Positions 49,292 through 56,994 of a stretch of 58,980 nucleotides of DNA are shown one piece after another. The stretch covers positions 1 through 58,980 of the IMG/VR virus record IMGVR_UViG_3300020470_000900; one strand, 5' to 3'. This DNA comes from a virus. The position numbers and the translations under genes are program-made. Numbering within the stretch: the stretch's first letter is position 1; each line of letters opens with the position of its first letter. The notes under the pieces were generated by a model, which was not told where the DNA came from, ran no database searches, and saw only the letters and a program-made list of their open reading frames with translations.

Positions 49292-49906
49292 CTAAAATTT
49301 GATATTGAATGATAGACTTATTCTTTCATTATCAGTAGTATTAGTCTGAATACCATGCATCAACCATCCAGGAAATAGCATTATGTTCCCTTCTTCAGGT
49401 TTATACTCATGACGAGGGGTTAAACCAGAAAATACCTTAGATGTACCTAAATGGGGGTTTGGAGTTTCAAAGAAGAGATTTCCATCTTCTCCATTGGTCT
49501 TAATATAATAAACACCCGATATATCTGTATTCCCATGATGGTGTATATGCCCATAATTACCTTTTTTAAATAACGAGAACCAAGATTCTGTAATTTGACA
49601 ATTTCCGTTATAATTTAAATATTGACAATAGTTTACGATATGCTTTGATAATTCTTCAACAAACACATTCATTTCATTATCTTTGACTACATTCAATTTA
49701 AACCATATATCAGACAAATAATGACTAGACCAACAAGGATTCATTTCAAATTCAGTCTTTTTCAAAGCACTGAACATTTCATGTTGAATTGCATCAAAAT
49801 TACCCACCTTAGCGGAATAGATGGGTGTTGGGTATAGATTTTGGATTACATCATCATTATTGATGATAAACCTATCACTCACATGAGCTGGATTTACATC
49901 AGGCAT
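49292..49906 (-). CDS. 2-oxoglutarate/Fe(II)-dependent oxygenase-like protein
   Basis: A 204-residue protein of the short 2OG-Fe(II) oxygenase type common in cyanophages (PF13759/TIGR02466-like). YPTPIYSAKV opens the fold. Candidate Fe ligands lie in GHIHHHGNTDISGVYYI (His120-His124) and the distal His184 in PGWLMHGI; Arg195 in ERISLSFN would bind the 2-oxoglutarate C5 carboxylate. The family hydroxylates proteins or small molecules; the substrate here is unknown. The start overlaps the stop of ho1 by one base, so both are probably translated together. It is followed by the late promoter at 49282. Confidence 0.85.
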   Translation of the reverse strand: MPDVNPAHVSDRFIINNDDVIQNLYPTPIYSAKVGNFDAIQHEMFSALKKTEFEMNPCWSSHYLSDIWFKLNVVKDNEMNVFVEELSKHIVNYCQYLNYNGNCQITESWFSLFKKGNYGHIHHHGNTDISGVYYIKTNGEDGNLFFETPNPHLGTSKVFSGLTPRHEYKPEEGNIMLFPGWLMHGIQTNTTDNERISLSFNIKF

Positions 49907-50631
49907 TAACGAAACCTTTTAGAGAATGTCATTTCCTCAACAAACCCTTTAAGAGCACTAAGAACCAACTTTCTGAAAGATACACTTGCTTCACCCTGTA
50001 TTTCTTCAAACATGTACATATTCAAACGAAATGCATAATTTGCTTCTACTACTATAGCATTAACATCTGCTTGGTCAACATCTATCATAGTATCAAGAAC
50101 TCTTCTATATGATTCTTTAAATCCTTTCTTATCCCAGATCTCAGGAAATTCATAGAACGCTAATCCTTCATTATCCAAATCTAAAGCATTTTTAGCAATA
50201 CCACCGAGAATAACACCACCAGACAGATCTCCCATGTATCTTGTGTAATGATGTGCTATTAACAATTTTGGATTATCGTTTGCTACTTCTTTAATACGAT
50301 TTACGTACTGCTGAGTCGCTTCTGTCGGATATATCTGCTCGTTCCAGTCATCACCCCAAAAATACTTACAATCAGCAATTAATGCGTCTTTTCTTGCCAA
50401 ACCATTTAATCTAATGGGTCCAACATAAGGGTCACCCTTAAGTCTTTCCATTTCAGACTCCATAGCCTCATATACAAAGTAAAAATTAGCAATTAATTGA
50501 CGATAGTTGCTCTTATTAACAACTCCTTTAAGAAATTGCTTGACAAAGGTAGTATTCTCTGCCATAGTGTGAGCTTTCTTCGTTCCCATCTTCAATTGTA
50601 GGGAAAATGGACCTTCTTGTAGTGTTGTCAT
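49906..50631 (-). CDS. ho1: Heme oxygenase (biliverdin-forming)
   Basis: A 241-residue heme oxygenase of cyanobacterial length. The proximal heme ligand is His21 in MGTKKAHTMAEN; the distal-helix motif is RYMGDLSGGVILG (Gly-Asp-Leu-Ser-Gly-Gly at 134-139); YRQLIANFYFVYEAMESEM forms the expected helix. The enzyme cleaves heme to biliverdin IXalpha, Fe(II) and CO with ferredoxin electrons, feeding phycobilin synthesis. It is a known cyanophage auxiliary metabolic gene, often found with pebS or pcyA, which do not appear in this window. It sits two bases after a tandem 2OG oxygenase and overlaps the next 2OG oxygenase by one base, in an enzyme cassette within the structural region. Confidence 0.95.
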   Translation of the reverse strand: MTTLQEGPFSLQLKMGTKKAHTMAENTTFVKQFLKGVVNKSNYRQLIANFYFVYEAMESEMERLKGDPYVGPIRLNGLARKDALIADCKYFWGDDWNEQIYPTEATQQYVNRIKEVANDNPKLLIAHHYTRYMGDLSGGVILGGIAKNALDLDNEGLAFYEFPEIWDKKGFKESYRRVLDTMIDVDQADVNAIVVEANYAFRLNMYMFEEIQGEASVSFRKLVLSALKGFVEEMTFSKRFR

Positions 50632-50633
50632 GA

Positions 50634-52196
50634 TTATTCAAAAAATAAATTGCCTGAAAGAACGTATCTACCATCAATAGGTGATTCTGGTACTTTATGA
50701 CTCATTCTGCCATCAAATAGAATCAATTTACCCTCTGCTGGTTCAATTACCGTATTATTGTCTTTAAACATAAGTGGTGGGCTACCTTCTGGACATTTGA
50801 TGTAGTATGCAAAGGAACGTGTAGAAGTTCTATGATTATGCCAATCAATATGTGTACCTTTATCATACCTAACACCCCAGATCTCCGCATTAACTGGATA
50901 TAAACCATTAACTGCAGACATATAATTTTCAGGAAATAGAACTAAACGCATCCAATTCCACAACTTCTCCACTTCTGGACATTTAACGTGGGCATCCCAA
51001 CCAGTCATATGAGCTTTACACGCTTGTGGTGTAAATTCAAATGGTGGTTGTTTATCAATCCACTCCACCATTCCTTTATTATCTCTTGCCCAAAATGGGT
51101 ATTCCCATTCATCGAGTATAAAATCATAATTTTTTGGCATTTCTTTTTCCTTTCCTCCTCCTAATACAGTATTTCCTCTACGATTCTCATCAGGTGAGAA
51201 GTATTTCCTAAAATCCAGATAGTTAATATTCATTTCATCAGTATGAGTAAATCCCTTTGAACTATACTTCATTTTTGGTTGAAATGATGAAACTATAGGT
51301 GTAGACTGCTTTGGTTCCTTACCTTTGATCTCAACCTCATGTGCATATGTTATACATTGGGATATATCTCTACCTGAAGGTACTTTTCCATGTACCTCTC
51401 GTTTAAATTGTAATTGTTGTTCACCATTAAAATCAACAACACGATTTAGATCTGTCGTTCTATATTCTTCAAGTTCAGGCTCTCTATGACTAATACTTCC
51501 TAAAATGGGAGGAGTCTCATAAAAATCCGTTTTAGTATCAAGAAATATATTTCCAGATACGGTAATTCTATCTTCATCGCAATTATAAAACGGATATACT
51601 CCATGTTTTAAACCAGAAGGGAAGAATAACATAGTTCCTTCTCTTTTTTGATCCATTTTATAAACATATCCTTGAAGTTTACCTAACATATCCGTAAAGG
51701 AAAATTCAAAGTCTGATACTACATTACCATTTCTATTCTGACCAATATGGAGATCATTCTGAACTTTTGAATCCGTAGGTATCTTCAACCAAATAACGAA
51801 ACTATAAACACCAGAATGATTGTGTATTGGATTAAATTCGTGTTGTTTTTGATAATTTACCCACCAATTATTCAAATAATACGGATGTTTACCCTCAACA
51901 GGTATATGACGACCCATATTATCAAAAGAATCACCATACTTATCACATAATGGTGATAAAGTATTCTTCCAGAAGATATTATCAATATCTTCCAATTTAT
52001 AACTGTTGTCTATATGACCTACTAAGGTTTTGTTATGAACTTCTCCTTTCTGTTCAATACATTTCCAAATATGGTCAAGTTGTTGAGGTTGTAACTCAAT
52101 TTCTAACCATCCTCCTACACTAGGTATTACCGCAGTAACACCTTCCCAGTCTGTAGGTATTTTATGTGCATTATCATCATAAGGGTGCTGTTCCAT
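50634..52196 (-). CDS. Tandem 2OG-Fe(II) oxygenase-like protein (two domains)
   Basis: A 520-residue protein with two double-stranded beta-helix halves. The N-terminal domain shows FNPIHNHSGVYSFVIW (His125, His127), then PSGLKHGVYPF (His198) and DEDRITVSGN (Arg210). The C-terminal domain shows THIDWHNHRTSTRSFAYY (His449-Asp451 or His453-His455), then DGRMSHKVPES (His500) and DGRYVLSGN (Arg510). A roughly 200-residue linker joins them. Both halves keep plausible Fe and 2-oxoglutarate residues, so a fusion of two oxygenases is more likely than one active and one dead copy. Substrate unknown. It starts directly after the TAA of the 49-residue gene and precedes ho1. Confidence 0.8.
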   Translation of the reverse strand: MEQHPYDDNAHKIPTDWEGVTAVIPSVGGWLEIELQPQQLDHIWKCIEQKGEVHNKTLVGHIDNSYKLEDIDNIFWKNTLSPLCDKYGDSFDNMGRHIPVEGKHPYYLNNWWVNYQKQHEFNPIHNHSGVYSFVIWLKIPTDSKVQNDLHIGQNRNGNVVSDFEFSFTDMLGKLQGYVYKMDQKREGTMLFFPSGLKHGVYPFYNCDEDRITVSGNIFLDTKTDFYETPPILGSISHREPELEEYRTTDLNRVVDFNGEQQLQFKREVHGKVPSGRDISQCITYAHEVEIKGKEPKQSTPIVSSFQPKMKYSSKGFTHTDEMNINYLDFRKYFSPDENRRGNTVLGGGKEKEMPKNYDFILDEWEYPFWARDNKGMVEWIDKQPPFEFTPQACKAHMTGWDAHVKCPEVEKLWNWMRLVLFPENYMSAVNGLYPVNAEIWGVRYDKGTHIDWHNHRTSTRSFAYYIKCPEGSPPLMFKDNNTVIEPAEGKLILFDGRMSHKVPESPIDGRYVLSGNLFFE

Positions 52197-52346
52197 TTAA
52201 CGTCCTTGTCCTCTATATTTTTTAGACTTCCCATTACGAGAACTAGCACTAATTATAGTGTTTTGAGATCTACCTTGACGTGTTTTTTTAGGTCTTGCTG
52301 GAACATAGTTACCACTATCATTCCACGCTCCTTTTGCTTTTGCCAT
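52197..52346 (-). CDS. Conserved 49-residue basic protein
   Basis: The ATG at 52344-52346 opens a 49-residue, Lys/Arg/Ser/Asn-rich frame: MAKAKGAWNDSGNYVPARPK, then KTRQGRSQNT and KSKKYRGQGR, ending at 52197 in TAA immediately followed by the ATG of the next gene. It is short, basic and probably disordered, consistent with an assembly or RNA/DNA-contacting peptide, but no function can be given. I recall close relatives in many cyanophages, close to the PAAR gene. Confidence 0.75.
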   Translation of the reverse strand: MAKAKGAWNDSGNYVPARPKKTRQGRSQNTIISASSRNGKSKKYRGQGR

Positions 52347-52348
52347 AA

Positions 52349-52894
52349 TTAAATTCCAATGTATACATTTGCACTACTGCCTGCAATTACTGATTTACAG
52401 GGATATTCAGTAGTTCCGTTACCTAATGGGTCACCTATTCTTGCTACGTATTTACCGTTAATTCTAACGGACTTTGACGAAGCAAATGCCTTACGTTTAT
52501 GCCCTGTAGAGGGTTCACGACCAGCTGCAGTACCTACTACGCAATGATATGCTGGAGTTTGCTCAGTATTAGTGCAATCCTCATTTGCAGACTTGGTAGT
52601 ATGTATTGTAGGTGTAGAATGAGGGATTAACTCATCTCCATCTAGTATTGGTATTTTACCATTAATTACCACATTTGTCACCTGCGTACTTGTATCGGGT
52701 AATTGCCTTTCTGGTGGCCACCAAGTAGTAGGATCCATCTCCTCAACAGTCTTTGGAACTATATTAGCATCCAAAGGTGAATGTGGACAATTAGAAAGAG
52801 TACCACCACCAAACCCAGGATGGTGTATTGAAGGTAAAGAAGTACCGTGTCCAGTACAACTTCCGTTATATGTTGCAATAGATTGTGTACTCAT
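52349..52894 (-). CDS. PAAR-like spike tip protein (gp5.4-type)
   Basis: A 181-residue protein with the PAAR-type arrangement of Pro/Gly-rich, His/Cys-containing beta hairpins: GTSLPSIHHPGFGGGTLSNC near the N-terminus, then VTNVVINGKIPILDGD, and KSVRINGKYVARIGDPLGNG near the end with KSVIAGSSANVYIG. Repeated G/VN-I-N-G strands and conserved His/Cys suggest a metal-bound pyramidal tip capping the central spike, as T4 gp5.4 does for gp5. It overlaps the 785-residue gene by the four-base ATGA arrangement. No enzymatic extension domain is fused. Confidence 0.8.
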   Translation of the reverse strand: MSTQSIATYNGSCTGHGTSLPSIHHPGFGGGTLSNCPHSPLDANIVPKTVEEMDPTTWWPPERQLPDTSTQVTNVVINGKIPILDGDELIPHSTPTIHTTKSANEDCTNTEQTPAYHCVVGTAAGREPSTGHKRKAFASSKSVRINGKYVARIGDPLGNGTTEYPCKSVIAGSSANVYIGI

Positions 52895-55248
52895 GGTAGA
52901 TATTCTCCCGTATTAAATGGATTTCCATACTCTGCAATTGCATCACTCCATACATTAGCGGATTTAGTCAATGAATTGTACATAGGTAGTGTTCCTACAG
53001 CATTCCATGTTTTACATCCAGATCCAAGAAGCGGTGACATAGTATATGTTGTAACAGTATTTCCGCTACTACTATTGACATTACCTGTATTAGGAGGACT
53101 ACATCCTATATGTCCACACCCACTATTAACAGGTGTGCATGTTAATGTGACATTAATGTCTACTTTCTTGGTTGCATCAGCTCTATATTGACGCATATGG
53201 TATTTAGTATAGGTAGAAGCATGCGGTAAACCGCTAAAACGTCCTTGTACAGTAGTAACCATGCGTTCACGGTTAACAGCATACGCAGGAACTGCCACTT
53301 GTGTTATATCTTCTATGTCTTGTAACCGCATTTCTTTGTTACGATCCTTCTCATGTACCAATACATCACCAAACCAAGCTGGATATATGTCACCTACATG
53401 CAATAATGAGTAATTAACTGCGAATTTTGCGTCAAATTCCTCCATAGTTGCACTCTTATAGTGATATTGAGGCACTTTTTGCACTCTATTTAAGTCTGGA
53501 TCTTGTTTTAATGCGATTCTTGGTGCAAAATCGACATCAACTTGCTGTCTAGGATGCCTTAACCAACAATCTGCTACTTTACTCAACATTTCTGCGTCCG
53601 TTCCACCAGGAATTGAGTTAAGAATGTCCTGAAAATCACTAACATCCGTATCTCTATACGCTGCATTATCAATAATATTCGTTTCTTCCTTAAAAACGTT
53701 CTGTACATAAATTTTTGGTAATTGTCCACCAACATGAGAATATCCTGAACCGCCACGACTGACTTTAACTCCTGTAAGCACTCCATTAGTCCATGCTGCT
53801 TTAACTTCTGCTTGTGTTCCATTAGCAGCTTGAGGTGGAGTTACTATAAGTTTTGGTATTCTTCCATATTCATTCCATCCAGATCCACCATCTACAAGTT
53901 GCACACCAGTTAAAATACCATTAGTAATAGTTACATCAACAATTGGGTTTCTAAGTACATTATATGTGTCTGGAGCGTTCTCATCTACGTCTGCAGGGAC
54001 ATATTGGATGGATTTATCCAAAAATTCGTAAAATCCGACTAAAATTGCCCGATCTGGGACTCTAAAACCCGCTTTTACCGTAATAACATGGTTTCTATTG
54101 CTAGTATACTGCGTTTCTTTAGCAAAATCGCTCCCATTTCCATCAATATAGGCAATATGGTAAGGAAAATTGTCTAAATCGGTGTGAAATACTCTAGTAA
54201 TTGCATGTCCGTTAATAGTGTCTCCAGCACGTAAAACATCGAACCCTTCTTGCCCTTCTGTTGCTTGGTACGCTTGTACTGTCTTTACTCTTAAATTTAA
54301 ATTTAGTACGGAGGTACTATTATCAGGATGCGTATGTGTATACTCTAAAGTAAACGTTTGACCAGCAGTATAGTTCACTCCTGGTGATAAGATCTCTGAA
54401 ATAGTCCACGAAGTACCTGAGAATGTTGTGGTTGCACCGCTATCGTCATATACTGCCTTAATTCTTGCCTTTACACTGAAATTTGTGGACGCTCCCGAAT
54501 TTAGGGTAAAGATTTTAAAGTCATCAAAGAACTCATCCCCTGCCATATAAGGATTATCACCAGAAATGTACTCTGTACCGACTACAGTGTTCTCGTTCCA
54601 TACGTCAGTCCATGTGGTTCCGTCGTCAGAGACCTCAAAATCAGAAACTCCATTAGGTAATGTGGTTGAAAGCGAGTCATAACTGAATACAACCTTCTTA
54701 CTAAGGGTTCCTATTGAAAATAGAGTCGGATGAGGGCAGTCGGGGTCGGCACACCCACATTCAGCAGCACCAGGTACATCATATCTTATTGTGGTTGTCG
54801 CAGGAGTGCATGTAAACGCCCCACAAGGGTAGCAAGTGTCTGTAGATGAACTTGCACCTGTCTGGGTGTTTGTAACGGTCTCAGTCTCTATATGGTAGCA
54901 AGGAGTACCTACTACACCTGCATCGTTTGAAGTGTCATACAGATAGGAAAACCATGTATCTGAAAAACCGTGGTCATATGATAGACCATCTGGATAATAA
55001 TCAAAATATAATGTCTCTCCACATGCTGACTTAGTATACTTACCACAATTCGCTACACTACTACCACTTAATGCGATAGATGGGTACATTATCGTACTAC
55101 CATCCCTTCCAGGGATATTATACGCTCCTCCCCTTATCGCATTACTTGGATATTCCTTAAATTCTACTAATGTAACTCCTTCTCCTGTTCCAGGCTCAAA
55201 CCTTTCACAGGAAGTAGAACTACAATCATTCTGTGGGCTGCACCCCAT
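52891..55248 (-). CDS. Cysteine-rich virion structural protein with GSGY repeats
   Basis: A 785-residue protein. The N-terminal 180 residues contain many cysteines in clusters (MGCSPQNDCSSTSC, TDTCYPCGAFTC, AAECGCADPDCPHP) and the C-terminus has another group (LTCTPVNSGCGHIGC). Around residues 450-520 are two GSG[WY]-type repeats (GGSGWNEYGRIPKLIVTPPQ; GGSGYSHVGGQLPKIYVQNV). A conserved-looking segment YPAWFGDVLVHEKDRNKEMR precedes the C-terminus. A GAAGGT Shine-Dalgarno eight bases before the start supports 55248. It lies upstream of the PAAR gene, so I infer a hub, spike or fibre part. I do not recognise a T4 equivalent. Confidence 0.7.
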   Translation of the reverse strand: MGCSPQNDCSSTSCERFEPGTGEGVTLVEFKEYPSNAIRGGAYNIPGRDGSTIMYPSIALSGSSVANCGKYTKSACGETLYFDYYPDGLSYDHGFSDTWFSYLYDTSNDAGVVGTPCYHIETETVTNTQTGASSSTDTCYPCGAFTCTPATTTIRYDVPGAAECGCADPDCPHPTLFSIGTLSKKVVFSYDSLSTTLPNGVSDFEVSDDGTTWTDVWNENTVVGTEYISGDNPYMAGDEFFDDFKIFTLNSGASTNFSVKARIKAVYDDSGATTTFSGTSWTISEILSPGVNYTAGQTFTLEYTHTHPDNSTSVLNLNLRVKTVQAYQATEGQEGFDVLRAGDTINGHAITRVFHTDLDNFPYHIAYIDGNGSDFAKETQYTSNRNHVITVKAGFRVPDRAILVGFYEFLDKSIQYVPADVDENAPDTYNVLRNPIVDVTITNGILTGVQLVDGGSGWNEYGRIPKLIVTPPQAANGTQAEVKAAWTNGVLTGVKVSRGGSGYSHVGGQLPKIYVQNVFKEETNIIDNAAYRDTDVSDFQDILNSIPGGTDAEMLSKVADCWLRHPRQQVDVDFAPRIALKQDPDLNRVQKVPQYHYKSATMEEFDAKFAVNYSLLHVGDIYPAWFGDVLVHEKDRNKEMRLQDIEDITQVAVPAYAVNRERMVTTVQGRFSGLPHASTYTKYHMRQYRADATKKVDINVTLTCTPVNSGCGHIGCSPPNTGNVNSSSGNTVTTYTMSPLLGSGCKTWNAVGTLPMYNSLTKSANVWSDAIAEYGNPFNTGEYLP

Positions 55249-55924
55249 TGGTCTTACCTTCTAGTTTATCAACCCTCTTGTTAAGTGCTCCTATAAGGAA
55301 ACTTAAACCTGAGACTTGCTGTTCCATACTAATCACCCTTGATTGGATTACACCATCAAGTCTTGTCTCAAATGACTCCATTTTAGTATGAAGAGCATCA
55401 AAGTTCTCTTGTAAAGTCATAAACTTAGATTTGCCTTCAGGACTAATCATAAACTCTTGTAGTATCCTTTCAGGTCGTTCCATTTCACCAAGATACTTCT
55501 CCATACCCTCTAGACGTTTATGAAGTACCTCAATACACTGATTAAGTGCAACGTGTGCTTCTTGGTTGTCATCTAAACAGTACTTAATCCATTCCCAATC
55601 CATTTCTTCACCTTCTGCACTATTAGGTATAGGAACGTCTACTCTAGCATCTCCTTTCATAAGATCATCTAAGAAATCATCGATTTTATCTCTCTTATCC
55701 AACTCCATAGCAGTACCTATACCACCTTTCTGTATCTTATCAAGATCTGGAGGTAGGTCTTCATCTGTTAATTGTCTCTCATAAGGAGTTTCCATCTCCT
55801 TCTTTGCTAATTCTATTGCTGCTAGATACTCTTCATGATCTTGTTTATCAAGTTCTGTAGGTTCGTTAGCATCAAATGGTGATGGATCAGTAGTAGCTAC
55901 TTTAGGCAGTTGTTCTTCAGTCAT
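55226..55924 (-). CDS. Acidic coiled-coil protein of unknown function
   Basis: A 232-residue protein, strongly acidic in its first 110 residues, followed by long helical heptads (QCIEVLHKRLEGMEKYLGEM; HTKMESFETRLDGVIQSRVI; GALNKRVDKLEG) and an acidic end. It is consistent with an oligomerising assembly chaperone, scaffold-like or tape-associated protein, but no family is recognised. It overlaps the small AbrB-like gene by 8 bases and the cysteine-rich gene by 23 bases, evidence of one transcript. Confidence 0.75.
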   Translation of the reverse strand: MTEEQLPKVATTDPSPFDANEPTELDKQDHEEYLAAIELAKKEMETPYERQLTDEDLPPDLDKIQKGGIGTAMELDKRDKIDDFLDDLMKGDARVDVPIPNSAEGEEMDWEWIKYCLDDNQEAHVALNQCIEVLHKRLEGMEKYLGEMERPERILQEFMISPEGKSKFMTLQENFDALHTKMESFETRLDGVIQSRVISMEQQVSGLSFLIGALNKRVDKLEGKTNGVQPTE

Positions 55925-56075
55925 CTTTCAATAATTTAAGAGTGTTTTCATCTATACTATAATTTAGCACTTCACCAACCTCCCAATTTAGTTCGGAGTA
56001 TACCTCCTCTGGGATGTAGATGATAGGATCTCCATAATCATCTTCCTCTATATTTAATGTGAATCTCTTGGACAT
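55917..56075 (-). CDS. AbrB/SpoVT-like small protein
   Basis: The ATG at 56073-56075 opens a 52-residue protein: MSKRFTLNIEEDDYGDPIIY, IPEEVYSELNWEVGEVLNYS, then IDENTLKLLKDD. The pattern strand, charged turn, P-x-E-hydrophobic helix, W-E-x-G-[DE] and two strands is that of swapped-hairpin AbrB/MazE DNA-binding domains, which are small and dimeric. Similar proteins occur in other cyanophages. It could be a transcriptional regulator of the downstream structural operon, but no target site can be shown. It ends with an 8-base overlap of the next gene. Confidence 0.7.
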   Translation of the reverse strand: MSKRFTLNIEEDDYGDPIIYIPEEVYSELNWEVGEVLNYSIDENTLKLLKDD

Positions 56076-56078
56076 ATC

Positions 56079-56294
56079 TCATAGGCGATTAATTTGCTGA
56101 TTTGTAGATGGATGTTTAATCTTCCAATCCTCCCACAAGGTATATAGTGCCTCTACATCCTTAGTGATACCCTTCTCTATCGCATAATCTGCACAAGCAT
56201 ACATGCGAACTTCTAGGTGGTTCTCTTTAGTGATTAGTTTCTCTAAACACCATGTCCGATCATCTTGGTAATCTTGAAAAAACTCTGGGGGCAT
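56079..56294 (-). CDS. Small helical protein of unknown function
   Basis: A 71-residue, largely helical frame: MPPEFFQDYQDDRTWCLEKL, ENHLEVRMYACADYAIEKGI, DVEALYTLWEDWKIK. No family is recognised, though the text resembles conserved cyanophage hypothetical proteins. Upstream, GTATAAAAAATG leaves no obvious Shine-Dalgarno, so the start is uncertain. It is probably first in the transcription unit running into the structural genes. Confidence 0.6.
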   Translation of the reverse strand: MPPEFFQDYQDDRTWCLEKLITKENHLEVRMYACADYAIEKGITKDVEALYTLWEDWKIKHPSTNQQINRL

Positions 56295-56486
56295 TTTTTA
56301 TACTGGGAAATTTTTTTGTAATTTTGTATATATCACTTGCGTTTGGGAACCTTTGTAGGTTAGGGTAGTTTGCTTTTTTAATATAACGGCCGCATCAAAG
56401 ACCGAGAACCCCCATCACAACTGCGATTTGGGCGGAGTTCTTTACATTTAGTACGCTAATTAACTGTCCTGAGTGTTACATAAGCA
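56295..56486. other. Intergenic region with a possible structured hairpin
   Basis: No gene was found between the terminator and the 71-residue gene. On the minus strand GAACTCC (56434-56440) can pair with GGGGGTTC (56406-56413) around an inner segment capable of CAA/TTG pairing. A TATAAA box lies next to the start at 56294. Whether this is an RNA element, an attenuator or chance is undecided. Confidence 0.3.
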
Positions 56487-56515
56487 TTAAAAAGGGAGTG
56501 CTGTTTAACACTCCC
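56487..56515 (-). terminator. Rho-independent terminator
   Basis: On the minus strand GGGAGTG pairs with CACTCCC (7 bp, loop of 8 bases), followed by TTTTTAATG. It lies ten bases downstream of the stop of the 76-residue gene. Confidence 0.85.
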
Positions 56516-56524
56516 ATTCTAACA

Positions 56525-56755
56525 TTATGCTGCTAGATTGTCAAGAACTGTTTGGTCAATCTCTGTCACGTTTGTAACATTTTTCAACCACTTATTTATG
56601 TGGCGAGATGTAGTAACTGACCAGAATTTAGATGTTCTAACATAACCTTCAGAAGGTAAATATGCTGCAACTGGTGTTCTATAACTGAAGAAGATTTGAG
56701 TTCCGTCGTTGATAGTAACTTCGTTCTGATTAGCAGCAATAGGTGTTAGTTTCAT
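56525..56755 (-). CDS. Conserved 76-residue phage protein (DUF8033-like)
   Basis: Sequence segments NQNEVTINDGTQIFFSYRTP, EGYVRTSKFWSVTTSRHINK and an end rich in Asn, Thr and Val recall a small family of conserved cyanophage proteins (DUF8033, by memory). The pattern is a short beta sheet followed by a helix; function unknown. The start is supported by AAAGGA upstream. It has its own tandem sigma70-like promoters and a terminator, a monocistronic unit, so it is probably expressed early. Confidence 0.8.
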   Translation of the reverse strand: MKLTPIAANQNEVTINDGTQIFFSYRTPVAAYLPSEGYVRTSKFWSVTTSRHINKWLKNVTNVTEIDQTVLDNLAA

Positions 56756-56786
56756 TTAGGATTAATCCTTTGTTTGTTACTCTCTT

Positions 56787-56814
56787 ATTATAATCCCTCA
56801 GAGGTAACTTACAA
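56787..56814 (-). promoter_or_regulatory. Sigma70-like early promoter P1 (TTGTAA-16-TATAAT)
   Basis: On the minus strand TTGTAA (56809-56814), a 16-base spacer and a perfect TATAAT (56787-56792) lie about 32 bases upstream of the start at 56755. The host sigma70 holoenzyme would use it early in infection. Confidence 0.65.
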
Positions 56815-56905
56815 CAACCTCTGTGCCACTTTGTTGACTGTCACACCTTATGTGTTACTTAAGGGGGCAAGATCTTACATGGGTTTGTGTTACCTCTCAA
56901 GGTAA

Positions 56906-56934
56906 ATTGTACCATAATTTGTGATACTTTGCAA
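56906..56934 (-). promoter_or_regulatory. Sigma70-like early promoter P2 (TTGCAA-17-TACAAT)
   Basis: On the minus strand TTGCAA (56929-56934), a 17-base spacer and TACAAT (56906-56911). It would give a leader of about 145 bases before the 76-residue gene, running through P1. Confidence 0.5.
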
Positions 56935-56994
56935 GAAATGTGTGATTTCTACGATATACTTGACAGTCGGTAATTAACGTGCTAAGACTACATT

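Noticed and set aside
56593-56600. CATAAATA on the minus strand
   Set aside because: It is inside the coding sequence of the 76-residue protein and near its end, with a terminator before the next gene; likely chance.
56960-56988. Plus-strand promoter beginning with a perfect TTGACA
   Set aside because: The -10 at 17-base spacing is TAAGAC, poor, and no plus-strand gene or RNA is recognisable downstream.
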